From the NCBI GenBank assembly GCA_036936605.1, contig JAUPFV010000001.1, positions 317,962,250-318,026,249 on the forward strand: DNA of 64,000 bases. Direction: 5' to 3'. The DNA is from Limnanthes douglasii subsp. nivea. Taxonomy: Eukaryota > Streptophyta > Magnoliopsida > Brassicales > Limnanthaceae. How positions within the stretch are numbered: the stretch's first letter is position 1; each line of letters starts with the position of its first letter. Positions 8,989 through 20,658 of this stretch are shown piece by piece. The position numbers and the translations under genes were made by a program. The notes beneath the pieces are model-generated. The model saw only the letters and a list, made by a program, of their open reading frames with translations, searched no databases and had not been told where the DNA came from.

Positions 8989-11836
8989 TTAGGATTTTTC
9001 TTCACCACAATTGTTTTTGGGACTTTTAAGTTCAGCACTTGAACTCTCACCCATTCCTTCATTATCATCAGTGAAGTCAGCTTCACTAGAGTATTTATGT
9101 TTCTCATCATCTGTTAAGTTGTAGAATGAGATGTCATCGTAGTACACGTATTTCCACAAGGGACCAAGGGTCCTCTTGGGAAAGGTCTCATGAAATAATA
9201 GGACCATTTCGGATTTGATCGCATCATCTCTTTTCTCTAGGGAATCCACTACTTCATTGGCATACTTCTCTATACCTGCAGCGACAACTTGTTTTTGTTT
9301 GGGTTCCAAGGCCTCATTCTCTTTAATCTTCTCTCAACAGTTCTCTTCAACTTGGTCTTCTCATTGGATAAAGTTTGGATAACACTATCCTTAGTTTTCA
9401 ATATCTTCTTCAAGGCTGTGAGGTTTTGTGAAGAAGTGGTCTCAGGGTTGGAGTATTTGGTTTGAAGCTCAGTGTTGGCCGCCTCTGATGTGATCAGCTT
9501 GGCTGCTAACTCTTATTTTTCCTTCTTCAGCACCTATATGCTTTGTTGAGCACTGAGAAGATTATCCGACAAGTTTTTTCTTGTCAGTAGTTAGAGAATT
9601 AATGATGCATGTTTAAGTTTTTACCTGCCTTTCCAGATCAAGTATTGGTATAGCTTAGGAGGGCATGGCTCAAGGTGTCTTGTTCTCCGGATATAGAGAA
9701 GGATTTACCAGTATATGTTACCATGCTGGATGAGTTGGAAGGACGGTAAGAACCTGCAAAATCATCTTTCTCCAGATCATTAAAGTAGATACTAATGTCT
9801 TGAAAGGCTTCAAGGTCCACCTCATCATTACCATCACCAGAAACCTGTCCGGACTAGAGAGCTATTGGAATTTCCTTCTGTAAGGTGGGGTCGGGAGGAG
9901 CTGGGAGATGGACTTCTGTTGGGCGAATGATTATCTCTGCTCCCATAGTGACCTTCTTTTTCTTGGCAGCCTTCTCATCACTGTTGGCCTTGCGCTTCTT
10001 GTTTTTCTTAGGAGGACTTAGTGGATTCTTTGACCCTCTGGTTTCCTTTACAGTTACCTCCACTGCTTTTAGCAGAGCTGAATTGATGCCTCCCTGATTC
10101 TCCGAACCAGTACCCTCTGTAGTTTTTTTAGCTAAGTATGTTGTGACCTTCCTCTTCTTATTCTTCATTTTGTTAGGGATTTTGGCCCTGTAATGCAGAT
10201 ACAACTTGGCATCCTTAGCTTATGTCCTCTTCAGGATCACATCCGCAAGGAGAAGTGTGGTTAACTCTTCCCATATAAGATCTCTTCAGCGTCTGGTGTT
10301 CCAAAAGTGAGACCTTACAAAATTTCTAGACTTAAAGAAATTATGGAAAGCATTCCCCCAGTTCTCCGAAGCCCAAGCGTTCAGCTTGGCACAAGTATTC
10401 TGCCCTGCCTCCAAATAGCCCAAAAACTCCTTCTGAAGAACCGAGAAGGAACGTCAATTAGTCAAAATAGAAAAATTATAACTTAAAAAATAAAAGAAAA
10501 ATATAAGAAAAACTCACTAGTGCTCTTCTAAGGATTGGTTAGAAGGCTTGGGTTTGTATCAGCCTTTATTTTCCTGCCATTCTCCCAAGTTCCACTAACA
10601 AAGAGGAACTGCTTCCTCAATGGTTTATCGGACTCTAGGAGGTCATCCACCACTTTTAAGTCATTCCTCATGTTATAATGGTAGAAGGGGATTGGATGGT
10701 TCTTGCATAAGCTTGCCACAACAGCAAACTGCTCCATCGGGAGTGGAATCTTAGATAGCCTGGATGCCATGATGCAGGCTAGGAGGGTGTACCAAGTGTT
10801 GGGGCTCAGTTGACTAGGACATAACTTGATCGGATGAAAATATCTGACAATCTCTGGATCCAAGGGGAATCGAAGTCCCAGTTCAGTACTTCGGTGTAGA
10901 CAACAACCTCATTCAACTTGCACTCTATTGTGGTCTCCAGAGTAACAGGGATCCTCACCTTCACTGACTCGGGATCCCTCATTTAGTGTGGATCCTACCC
11001 AATTCAGTTATGTGGGTATACACATAGTTGATGTTCTGAAGGGCTATCAGGTATTTGACCCTCATCTTCTTAAAACAAAGATCCAATTTTCCCTCCAAAC
11101 TCTCCGGAAAAGCGTTCGGATGGGTCATGCCCACTTTGGTTTTGCCTTGCTGGTCTGAGGTTGTATCCCCTGTTTGACCGGATGCCTCAGCCTCAAAAGG
11201 AGCTTCCTCTATGTTTTCCTCCATGTTCTCTTCCATCACTGTGGAAGGTTGTTCACATTTTTTTGAAAGAGGTTGCTCTGACTCCTTTGATGGTGGCTAT
11301 TCAGTTAGCTTTGTAAATGGATGTGCAGAAGGTTGTGCAGATGAAGTTTCTAGTATTCTGGTATCTGGTGGATGTTGCTGTCCGGATGTTTTAACTTGTG
11401 GAACAACCTTTGTGACCTTCGAACCGGAGGGTTTTGAAGATGTAGGTATGGATTTGGTTTTAGATTGGTGCATAGTCATGCGATGAGTTAGCTTATCTGG
11501 TGATTTTTCTGTGTCTGATCCCATTGCAATAAATGGTGACGGTTTCCTGATACCGGAAACGGTTTTTTCTTTGGGTAAAAGGTTTTATGATTCTTGGACT
11601 GAGGAACCAGGTGGGAGAGGCGGAAGGCTTGTTGTGAATGAAAGTTTTCTAGCTCTAGATGTTTTTGAAGAAGACGACCCTTGATCGGCGTTCTGGTTTG
11701 GCTGATTACCTTTCTCGCTTGGAGAAGCGGGAAAACCAGAACCAATGCGTTTATCCCTTGCTACTTTTTGTGCTCTCTCTAATTCAGACAAGTTTAACCA
11801 ACCTCCTTTAACTAAGGCGTTTCCGGTTGTGAACAT
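8989..11836 (-). pseudogene. Antisense extra gene of gypsy A (broken)
   Basis: Read leftward from ATG 11836. N-terminus is MFTTGNALVKGGWLNLSELE, then a Ser/Pro-rich stretch ending PPGSSVQES, an acidic/Thr-rich middle, and a core at 10528-10863 reading MDPEIVRYFHPIKLCPSQLS, NTWYTLLACIMASRLSKIPL and FPFYHYN-like motifs. This core matches the 'putative gypsy type transposon' family (PF04195 type), which in plants lies antisense between pol and the 3' LTR. A basic segment KKRK...KKKK (about 9950) suggests nuclear entry. The C-terminus (8989-9309) has EMVLLFHETFPKRTLGPLWK and an acidic tail. Several stops and shifts break it. Elements C, D and E carry homologues; E is nearly complete and shows one intron. 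Molecular function is not known. Confidence 0.8.
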
Positions 11837-11909
11837 ATAAGTTTAAAGATGAAATGAGTTTTCTCTCTAAGAAAATTTGATTGTAGAAAACAATGAAATA
11901 GTATAAAGG

Positions 11910-11917
11910 TTTATATA
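11910..11917 (-). promoter_or_regulatory. TATA box of the gypsy A antisense gene
   Basis: Minus-strand TATATAAA about 75 bp upstream of the antisense ATG at 11836. The homologues in C, D and E have a TATA motif at a similar distance, so the antisense gene probably has its own promoter. Confidence 0.6.
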
Positions 11918-12257
11918 TAACATTTAAGTAGCAGTTACCTAGGAGAAGATGGATCAAATTTTTGCAATGATTAAAGACTGCACAACGTGTAAAAAGTTGA
12001 AACCTAGGTATCTTTCTAATCCTATTGGGTGCGACAATCTTGGAGAAAAACGACTGGGAGGTTGAACTAGATCTTGACACACGTCCTACGATTCAAGAAA
12101 AACTCTTAGAATTCGAAGATGAGAAATCAGTTCTAATAAAATTCGAACAAGGTTACTTGTGAAGAGAAATTTTTAGAGTTTGAACAACACAATCAGCTCG
12201 TACAAAGTTGGTATTAATTTTTTAAGTTTTAGCTCTTCTAAAGATCTTTTGCAAGAC

Positions 12258-12271
12258 CTAAAAGGGGCTAC
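12258..12271 (+). other. Polypurine tract of gypsy A
   Basis: AAAAGGGGCTAC immediately precedes the 3' LTR start TGATGAG. Elements C, D and E have the same GGGGCTAC/GGGGCTCC-type tract before their LTRs. Confidence 0.75.
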
Positions 12272-12639
12272 TGATGAGTTCAGAGTTTTCAGTCACTATG
12301 CCACAAATAAATCTGAAGGAAAATTTGGACTATACTACCACACCAAATATCTGAACATGACAAACGCATTAACTTTTGACGAAGCTACTAACTAATCAGC
12401 TTAAAACTATTCCTTAAACTCGACCCAGTTTCACAACCCGACCCTATAAGCCCATGGATCAGTAATTAAGTATAAATACCTCAACTACTTATATTAATGA
12501 AGGTAATAAGAGTTTAATATGAGCAGACAACTTAATTATCTCTCTACTCTACACACTAAACACAAAACACCACAAAATTATCAAAACATTTTTTTAAACA
12601 CTTTACCAGATTACCCTCAGCCAGAAATAAACCACATCA
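12272..12639 (+). repeat. 3' LTR of gypsy A
   Basis: 368 bp matching 2133-2511 throughout, for example TCACTATGCCACAAATAAAT, CCCATGGATCAGTAATTAAG and TACACACTAAACACAAAACA. Most differences seen are transitions. Confidence 0.85.
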
Positions 12640-12780
12640 ACAAGCATTTTGGAAGTTGACCAAAAGCAAAGTCATGCGGTCATTCGGGACTAAAACGGAC
12701 AATATCATACTATTGTTGAAATCAGATTGTTCATACTTATATATGGAGATGGAATATGCGGTACCCATATTCCGCCAACA
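12640..12780 (+). mobile_element. Remaining half of the split copia-like LTR
   Basis: Starts CATTTTGGAAGTTGACCAAA and ends TATTCCGCCAACA, matching 1276-1417. It continues the sequence interrupted at 2132, so gypsy A landed inside this LTR. Confidence 0.7.
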
Positions 12781-13639
12781 GTTTAGTTGTGAAATTAGAA
12801 ACAGCTTGGTTGCAAATTTGGCCTTAAAAAATCTCCAAATATATCACTCACAGATTTTGTTTTGTTTGAATTATAAAAATATATATGTTCTTGAAAATTT
12901 TTTAATGGTAGAGTTTGAAAGGATGGAGTTTTGAAAGTTATTAGTAACCAATTATTGAAAGTTATTTTTTTAGAGGAATTATTGGAATAATTTATGATGC
13001 ATGTAGTTTTTGGTAAACTCTGAAATCTATATGGTTATCGATAATTTAAAACTTAACCAAATAATTATCGATAATTTATTGATAAAAAATTATTCGATAT
13101 AATTTAACTTTCAAGTAGAAAAATTAAAAATTATAAGCTCATATGCATATAGTATTAGTGGTATCATAATTTACCTATTACTCCGGCTCTAAGTTGGTAA
13201 TGGTTAATTTTTTCCATTCTTTTGATGTAAATTCTCAAATATAATTTACTCCTATTTATTTAATCCAAGATCATTCAAAGTCATACCAGCATAACAAAAT
13301 TCTAATTACCAAATCGTTATTTGTTTGTTTACAAATTTATTTAATTTTTTATTTTTATTAAATTATTTATTATTAAAACTTGGTCATTTTTTATCAAATC
13401 TAACGATCTCTCCTTTAAATATTATTCATTAAATATCAGTTACTAAGGAAAAAATATAAAAAAGATACAAAATTTAAAAACTTATAATTCAACAATTCAT
13501 CGTTGTTTAATCATTTAATATTCATTCCAACTATCTTATAAATTCATAAGGTTACATATTTAATCGTTTAAATGTTCCAAAAATTTATCATTCATATCAC
13601 ATCAAAAAAAATTATATTCCGCCAATTCTCTTAACCTTT
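12781..13639. other. AT-rich DNA, no gene seen
   Basis: Very AT-rich with short homopolymer runs. A local repeat of ATTATCGATAATTTA occurs near 13033-13090. I see no coding signal or element ends. Confidence 0.6.
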
Positions 13640-14090
13640 CTTCATGAGCTAATGTGGTTTACGGTATACAGTGTAAAATGTAACCATTCGTTTTTAGGTA
13701 TCTTCGGTCTACCACATGTTGACTATTTTAGTCGGATCTTGATATTTTCTGATGATATTACTCTCCTAAGACGTAGTGCAAATGCAAATCTGGCTACTTT
13801 TTGGTCAAGTACATAATATTATGCAAATTAAAGGCTAATGGTAAGACCATGTGGGACATGTTCGGTCTCGAGGAGTTCCATTATATTCCAGAGGTTATTT
13901 CTACTTCAATTTATGCTCTGAACTTTTGGATAGAGTTCCTTAACAATTTTGTGGTTATCTGATGGTCCTCGTGGAATGAGAGTCAATGACCTTGTTAAGT
14001 ATCCTCTCAAGGAAATCTATATATTGGTGAAGATTTGTCACCTGTCTCATGAACTATGGACTTCCAAAGCTCTTTACTAGATTGGTTATG
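13640..14090 (+). pseudogene. LINE reverse transcriptase relic (palm region)
   Basis: The stretch at about 13700-13800 translates to ILIFSDDITLLRRSANANLA, which matches the FADD catalytic box region of plant L1-type reverse transcriptases. Downstream RGVPL-like words fit the sequence after the box. Many stops and shifts. It is a short decayed piece; the rest of the domain is not recognisable. It lies upstream of a second LINE relic that carries the domain's beginning, so they are probably separate insertions. Confidence 0.55.
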
Positions 14091-14949
14091 CGTTCGAGTC
14101 TCTAAAATTCATAGACATGAAAATTTTAGAACATAATCAAGTTGAAATCCGCCCGTATCTGCATTGTGATTAAAGCAGGTTCGGGAATTATGACTAAAAT
14201 CCCAATTTTCTGTCTAGGTCTAACGACCGTTAGGCTGGAAGACCACAACTTTCCTCCCTCTTACATTGATTGTATTTTTCAGAGATACCAATACCCAATG
14301 TAAGGTCTTATCCCCCTTCTAGTCAAACTTTGTGTGCATTGATTATTTATATGATTTCCGGGATGGAGTACACCGCCCTCCCTCGAGCAATCCAAAGCAT
14401 ATGAGCTCCTTTGTAGACATAAACGATGAGAGCCCCAATTATTTTTTACGGTCCACGGATACTAGAGATGATCATTTTATTTCATCTCATTCCATCTCCT
14501 CCTTTCTATTCGGATTTGTTTCCATTTATATGCATACCATGAGACCGTCCCTAGTATAGATATTAAGGGTGTTGCAAGCGAAGATAAGGTAAATTCTCCA
14601 TCTTCTTGAGATAGTCCCAAATATAAGACAACAACCTTAATAATATAACTGACAAAGATATGTACCATAAGTGTTAGTGTTTGAACCCATTGTAAGTTTT
14701 TATATGTTTATTGCGTATTAAAATGTTTGTGGGTTAAACGATCCAATATAATAAAAATAAGTCATTGATTTCATCATTAGTAATAGTATGTACATAACTA
14801 TTCTAATTGAAACTAGGGTTGGATTGTCTAAAATGGATTCCATAATGAGATATTTTGGTTTTTTGTCATTATGCGACTAATCATGCCTTTCGCCACTTAG
14901 ATAAGATCTGGAATCCAATTGTAATATACATCTCTATACTCTCATCCTT
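14091..14949. other. No recognised gene
   Basis: Moderately AT-rich. Possible LINE-derived decay, but no motif I can defend. Confidence 0.5.
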
Positions 14950-16294
14950 TCTGTAATACATTCATTGTAAAGCTAGTATTCGCAACTCTTTTTTTGTTAT
15001 CTATGCTTATAACAATATGTTTGATAGCCTCCCTCTCTAGTTGGATTTGGAAGCTATTTTGTCACTGGATCGGGGTACTATATGGGTCGTTGGGGGATTT
15101 TGAGTTTACCTTTAGGTTAGATAAATGCATCGTCTCCTCCCAAAAAAAGAAACTATGTCATTGACGATTTCAACTATTGCTACTATCAGTGTGAACTCAG
15201 TGATTTTTGCTCATTGGGCTTCCAATCCTCTTAGACAAACAAACAACCTTTTAATACTATTTTGGTTTAAATTAACCGTTTATGGGATGGGATTTTACAA
15301 TGTTATTTTCCCATTTTTCCTTTTTTGTGTATGTTGGACCACACGACATCTACTTTAAATATAGGTACCCCTTGGCCCCGTTTTAAAAGACCCTTTGGAT
15401 GTTTTAATATATGATAGTTTTGCCCTGAATAGAATGAAATTTTCTCCATTGAAGGGAACTTGCCAAACTATGTTTAGGGTATGCATATAGTTTCATAAAA
15501 ATCTATTCGGTTTCAATATATCCTCGACGACCTTAACAATTGGGAATTTTGTGGTAGTATTTTGTGGGTGACCAAAACCCATAATGTATTATTCTCAGCT
15601 TAGTCTCTCCTTACGTAAGACCTATAAACCTCATTATCATCTCTAGACATAAAGGCTTCTTAATTCTTTGTCTTCTTTACAAAAGTTGAGAAATCGTTTT
15701 TTCAAGTAAAAATTTAGAGCGATGTGGCCCAAACTCGGTGACTGAAACACAAAATTCTCTCATGATAGTATCAAAACTCATATCTTGCGTAATAAAATAG
15801 ATTTAATATTTAATAGTCGAGGATACCTTATCGCATCTCATGTGAAGGTTACCAATATCTTCGTAAATTAATTCTTTAATCTCAATGGCGCTAGTTATCA
15901 TTCAGAATATCCATAATTCTCGCGGATCTATGCTTTTGTATCAACTATACTCAACCTTTGTGATAAAACTTCCATGATTCCCATTGTAACGTGTGATAAG
16001 ATAAATAACGTGATATTAAATATCGATAACAACAAATCTTTATGGCCTCATGGCTTCAATGTGAGTTTTTTTCAAGTATTTCTTAAATATGAAATGATCT
16101 CTATGGGGGGGGGGGGGGTACTTGAGCTCTTCAACTTTGGGCTCTTTGATCTTTATAATTGCATTTATATCGCTCTCATTGTTAAAAATAATTTTGCTGC
16201 TTTTGTTGTAGATTTAAATCTGATTGCTTGTTGTAATGGTGTACATAAGATTATCTCCAGCATCTTCACTAACATAGTCATTTTTCTTACCTAA
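14950..16294 (+). pseudogene. LINE (L1-type) endonuclease and RT N-terminal relic
   Basis: Ordered plant LINE signatures occur on the plus strand across several frames. GSLGDFEF (about 15085) resembles the GDFN box of the endonuclease. LDHTTSTLNIGTPWPRFKRP (15335-15395) resembles the SDH and C-terminal endonuclease region. WPKLGD, a stop, then NTKFSHDSIK and LRNKI (15724-15790) match the usual W-KxGDRNTKFFH segment. CDKINNVILNIDNNKSLWPH (15995) matches the EI...KSPGPDGF segment of the reverse transcriptase. ALIVKNNFAAFVVDLNLIAC and CNGVHKIISSIF (16175-16265) match the LIPK...RPISCCNVIYKIISK block. The RT palm and everything 3' is missing at a junction with a tandem repeat near 16290. It is a decayed 5'/middle fragment. 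Confidence 0.75.
16105..16118 (+). repeat. G14 homopolymer
   Basis: Fourteen consecutive G inside the LINE relic. The length could be inflated by sequencing. Confidence 0.9.
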
Positions 16295-17075
16295 TAAACA
16301 AATATGAGTATGCTATCATTTTTAAGTCTAACATTCTGAAAACATCATCTTATTTCAATAACTCCTTAGGGGTTAACAAACTAATTGTAGAGGTCTGAGG
16401 GCCGCACTTAAATTTACCTTATAAAAAGTTATTAACATTCAAAGACACCTAATTCTGGACATCATTGTCATCATGAACTTGCCTATGTGATAATCATTTG
16501 TACTAATCAATGTATCTCCACCTTTTCTCATAATATTGAAATTAATGGTGATCCACATGGAAATTTATATGTTTTGAAGGGTTTGGGATAATGAGACCTT
16601 TTACCTTTCTTTTTGTTCATCATAGTAATAAAAACCATATCTGATATCCTTAAAGAATAAAAGCATTGACTTATTTATTTACCTAATAGAATAATCTAAA
16701 TATGCTACCATTCACAAGACTTTTATATCTAACAACATCATCATCTTCCAATAACTCATTAGGGGTTACCAAACTAATAGTAAAGGTAAGAGGGTCACAC
16801 TTAAAATTGACTTTATGAAAAAAATGATAATATTTGTTGGCATATAATTCTTGACATCATTGTCACCATGAACTTCCGAGATGTGATAATCACTTGGATT
16901 ATTTCATGTATATTCACATGTTCTTATAAGATAACATCAATATTGATCCACGTGAAAATTTTATGGTTTAAAGTGTCTGTGATAAGAGAATCCTTTATCT
17001 GACTTTTTGTTCTACCTAGTAACACAAGTCATTTTCAGTATCTTTAAGTAGAAAAGCATTAACAAGATTTTTAAA
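16290..17075. repeat. Imperfect tandem duplication, period about 390 bp
   Basis: Copy 1 (about 16290-16680) and copy 2 (about 16681-17075) share in order ACCTAATA, ATGCTA-CCAT, AATAACTC-TTAGGGGTTA, ACAAACTAAT-GTA, GACATCATTGTCA-CATGAACTT, TGTGATAATCA and a final GATAATGAGACC/GATAAGAGAATCC. Divergence is substantial. Function is unknown; it may be part of a longer unidentified repeat. Confidence 0.7.
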
Positions 17076-17559
17076 TTCCATTAAAATGTCAAAAACTTAA
17101 AATTATCAATCTTTATTTTGTCAATGATTTAGTGTTTTTTGTCGTGGTGATCTTACCTCCCTCCGTCTCACCCATGAGGATCTAAATGATTTATTTGATC
17201 TTTAAAGCCTCCAAACCAGTCCCAGTAAAAGTCATGTTTTTATATCGGGGTGAATACCACCCTTAGATAAGATTTGATCAACATTCTTGTTGACTCAATG
17301 TATTTATGATGTTTCCAATACGTAGCTCGAGTTTGTGATAAATGACCATGATTACCCTAGGTGGATAAATGAGGCAACGAAGTGGATTCCCTATTGCATC
17401 CGTCATTTTGGCATTTCTTGTTTTGGTGTAGTAATGTACCATGTTTGATGGGAGATGAACTTCATAATATGTTGTTCTCCTATCGTCATTTTCTCTACTG
17501 TTTCGCATGTACTTTTAGATTTTGGTTTAGATTATCTGATATCAATATTGTATGTCTCA
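17076..17559. other. No recognised gene
   Basis: May contain the decayed C-terminal region of the transposase relic to the right, but I found no motif that proves it. Confidence 0.4.
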
Positions 17560-18762
17560 TATAACCTCTTTACTTGATCCTAACTTATCTTTATCTTAAA
17601 CGGTTATTTATCCGTGTCCGAAAGCATCATGTTATTCCACACCTTCAAAAATGCATTGAATACTTTTTTGTGTGGTTGATGGTTTTTTTAATTTTACCAA
17701 GGACGTTCATGCTAATGTGTCATCGATATAACAAGTGGGGTACTTTCGGGAACACTAGATCAACCTCCTTAACCAACGCTAAATCTATATTCGTAAATAT
17801 AATGGACGTTTGTTCGATTGAGTGAGTTACCATCAATGATTGAAGGTATTCCAATACTTACTTATAGTTCTCAAGTTTCTCTCCGAACATTAACGCAAAT
17901 ACGATGTAGAAAGTCTTACCCGTACAAGTGGCTCATACGATCTCATACAATAGTATCCCGTATTTGATTGTCTTGTAGGTGTTATCCATAATTAGCATGT
18001 TTGGAAAAGTTCGTAGCAAGTCTAAACTAACTGGGTGTGCAAAGAAAAGTTTGCTTATGATATCACTCATGTCTGAGACCGCTCTATGCCATTTGAAGTA
18101 GTCTAATAAGTTCACCTAACAAATATTGCATTTGCGACCGATCGCCTTTGTCGACCTTGCGTTGTTTAAGTTGATCATTGTATATCGTGCGCAAGCAAGA
18201 CGAGTTTCTAGGGTTCATCTTTTTTATTGCTCCCAAAATAACTCGAGGATTGGATCCCATGTTAGTAGAAGAATAAAAAAATTCAACTCTTTATTCGAGA
18301 ACCATCTTATATAAGAATGACCTTCCTTGTAGTTCGTGTTGTCCTGATTATGAACCCCGCACACGATCTTTACAGACCATTTGTCTTGTTTTTACATTTC
18401 TCCTTTAAGATTAAATAGGCATTTTCATTTCTTGGTTCCGGTAGACTTTCTTTTTAGATCTTTCGGATCTACCAATTTGGTGTACGTGCCGGATCTCTCG
18501 CATACGAAAACTAGCCTATAAGTTTTCCTATTTCTCATATAGTCGTGGCGTCTTACTACAACCGCTAGCCTGTTGTCTTTCGTAGTCTGCTTAACCAATC
18601 AACCAAACTTTGTTGCGTATAGTTGGCTTTAGTGGTAAACACGTCACTATAATCGACATGTATAGCCTCCCACATACCCCAAGTATCCTTAACATCATAA
18701 TCTTGTTCCCATAAACCGATATCTTTAACACCAGAATCCACTCCAGCAAATATGGGCTCCTT
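17560..18762 (-). pseudogene. FAR1/MULE-type transposase relic
   Basis: Reading leftward, 18600-18330 gives KTYRLVFVCERSGTY and KCLFNLKGEM...WSVKIVCGVHN, like the FAR1 DNA-binding domain (CPF.LKG, W.LKVVCGEHNH). At 18115-17933 the frame reads LFFAHPVSLDLLRTFPNMLI then MDNTYKTIKYGILLYEIV, the start of the MULE/FHY3-FAR1 transposase core with the first catalytic Asp. Further left, IDLALVKEVDLVFPKVPHLL and HISMNVLGKIKKTIN match the T-DRDLALMNA...VFP.A..LLCRWHI.KNVL block, with the second Asp weak. An N-terminal piece (about 18762-18620) reads GVKDIGLWEQDYDVKDTWGM. Many frame changes. It is unrelated in sequence to the MURA-type transposase of MULE-1. An old element or a decayed FAR1-related gene are both possible. 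Confidence 0.75.
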
Positions 18763-18829
18763 TCTCTCCTACAACAATTACAAATTATTATTAAATATAC
18801 TATAAAACATTAATTTGTGTGATACATAA

Positions 18830-19240
18830 ACCGACGCCAACATTGTGGACACAATAGTCGCCTATGCGATTATGATACAAAACTAGCGCAATATCACGCC
18901 GCCGACCGGCAATAACACGAATGGGAGCTACACAACCCACCGGCAGCAAAGCTCCGCACCACCACCGATGGGGTATATAAAATTATCTATTAATACAATA
19001 ACCGAATCAACTGATGGTGTATAATATCCACCCGGAGAGTGTGCACTTACGTCGGTGGTGCACTACATCATAACCGCCAGTGTACTGTACGAACACCAAA
19101 CTTACCTAGTACATCGACGGGGAAAGTATCCCAACCGCCAGTGTAATGCATTAAAACCTAACTTACCAAATCCATCGGCGGTATCCACGATCGACGATGC
19201 ACTACATCCTAACCGTTGATGTGTGCACGAACAAAAGTTT
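18830..19240. repeat. GC-richer repeat with AACCGCCAGTGTA words
   Basis: The phrase TAACCGCCAGTGTACTG (about 19071) recurs as CAACCGCCAGTGTAATG (about 19131) and CTAACCGTTGATGTGTGC (about 19208), with CATCGACGG/CATCGGCGG between them. Spacing is about 60-70 bp. Such short GC-rich words are typical of subterminal repeats of DNA transposons such as CACTA, but I see no CACTA terminus, so the class is open. Confidence 0.45.
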
Positions 19241-19624
19241 CCTAATTGGAAAATTCCATAAATTTTTATAAGCTAACTCTATTATAATACAAGAAAAATA
19301 ATTCATCAATAAATTTCAAAGATTCCATTTGTTTACTTCTTTTGATAATTTGAATTGCTATAGATGTTGTTTTCTAAAATTCAAAGTTTATTTTTTAAAA
19401 AAAATCAGATTTTGTTCAAAAGTTAAAAAAAATTATATAAATAAAACTTGTTATTTGTTGATTTTGTATTTGCAGCTAAGAAACTTAACCCAAAACAAAT
19501 TCTAAGTCAAAAATATTAGTTTCGATCAAAGGAATAAAAAGATTGAAAATTCGAAATAACAAAACAAATAAAAAAAACTAGAACGGCTTATAATTTTGAG
19601 GGTAGCTTTCTCACCAAACTAATA
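19241..19624. other. AT-rich DNA, no gene seen
   Basis: Immediate left flank of MULE-1. No coding signal. Confidence 0.6.
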
Positions 19625-19633
19625 CTGAAATTA

Positions 19634-19790
19634 GGGAAATTGCACCTAAAGTACCCACTCAACTATTCAATTGTCACTTACCATCCAATGTTTGATCAAT
19701 TGTTACTTAATACCCATCTCAACTACCTTATTGTCACTAACAACCTAACTTTATTTTAATACCCTAACTACCCTTAACCCACTATATAAA
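19634..19790 (+). repeat. Left terminal inverted repeat region of MULE-1
   Basis: Matches the reverse complement of 30945-31088 with gaps: TACCCACTCAACTAT, GTTACTTAATACC, and CCCTTA...CACTATATA near the inner edge. The terminal dozen bases are only partly matched between the two ends. Exact inner limit is uncertain. Confidence 0.75.
19783..19790 (+). promoter_or_regulatory. TATA box in the left end of MULE-1
   Basis: TATATAAA at the inner edge of the terminal repeat, pointing toward the transposase gene. A mirror-image TATA lies in the right end, so each end seems to carry a promoter for the gene reading inward from it. The long leader to the ATG at 20659 probably contains a 5' intron ending TCTTGTCCAG at 20650. 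Confidence 0.5.
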
Positions 19791-20339
19791 CGTTATTTTC
19801 TGTTTTCTTTCTATTTTTTCTTGCTTTTTGAAGATTTGAATTTGTTAGCCGCTCTAACCACCTAACCCTACTAACCACCACGAGCTGGGTTTAAATCATA
19901 TTTTCCGGTGATCAGAAGCTGCTAAAGGTTTGTTTCTTTATGTAAGTTGTTGTGTTAGACCTGTCTAACCTCTGTTTTATACGTACAGGAGTTCATCACG
20001 ACTTTTTGGAATCTTGTAGCTTACAAGTAATCGTGTTGCGAGCTTTTTAGGTAATTACCTACCGATTTCGAAGTTTTTTATTCGTTTTCTCTGTTGGAAT
20101 AGGTTCTAGTCTACTGTTTTTAGATGCCATTGCTTGATTTCGAGCTTTTCTCTGTTTTTTTTTTGTTATAGTGATCTGTTTCGTTAATATTGTTCACTAT
20201 ATAGTTACGTCCTTGTTTTCTGATGTTATATTCTAATTTGGTAGTGCTTTAGTTTGTGGGTAATGTGTAGACTACGAGTTTTTAGGTCAGTTAGAGTATT
20301 GTATTTCGAAACAGATATCAGGACCGGTGTTACATAGAA

Positions 20340-20600
20340 ATATCAGGACAGGCAGCGAATATATATACGTAGATATACACAAATATCAGGACAGGCTGCG
20401 AATTACTAGATGTATGTACACATTTCGCATGTTATGATGCGAATTGTTTGATGGTGCAGTAAATAATCTGCACAGTTTTGTGACTAATGACAAATATCAG
20501 GACTTTGTTACCTACATATATCAGGACAAGATGCGAATAGATCGTGTAGGTATACACAATTCGCACTTTAGGATGCGAATTGTTTGATCCAGTAGTAAAT
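20340..20600. repeat. TGCGAA motif cluster, transposase 5' leader
   Basis: Contains palindromic modules TTCGCA-N8-TGCGAA at 20424-20443 and 20560-20579 and single half-sites near 20395 and 20530. They are interleaved with ATATCAGGAC words. The cluster lies in the leader before the transposase ATG, likely within a 5' intron. Confidence 0.85.
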
Positions 20601-20658
20601 ATTTTGCACCTAGGTTTTTAGACTAATAACAAATAACTTGTCTTGTCCAGGTTAAGAG

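Larger units (their letters stand above)
2133..12639 (+). mobile_element. Gypsy element A, Tat lineage, with antisense extra gene
   Basis: A 10.5-kb LTR retroelement bounded by direct LTRs beginning TGATGAGTTC and ending CACACCA / CACATCA. Order on the plus strand is gag, protease, reverse transcriptase, RNase H, a second RNase H and integrase, followed by a roughly 3-kb gene on the opposite strand before the 3' LTR. Dual RNase H domains and extra ORFs between pol and the 3' LTR are known for plant Tat-lineage elements. The element sits inside the right LTR of the short copia-like element: flanks ending ACTAATATGAGG and starting CATTTTGGAAGTTGACC match an uninterrupted copy at about 1255-1305. 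A five-base target duplication is not convincing. All genes are broken and the LTRs have diverged (about 5 differences in the first 61 bases), so the insertion is old. Confidence 0.9.

Noticed and set aside
16105..16118. G14 run as a functional G-quadruplex
   Set aside because: A single run in a decayed LINE with no partner runs; length may be a sequencing effect.
18830..19290. CACTA transposon end
   Set aside because: Subterminal-like words are present, but no CACTACAAGAAAA terminus in the right orientation and no 3-bp duplication could be found.
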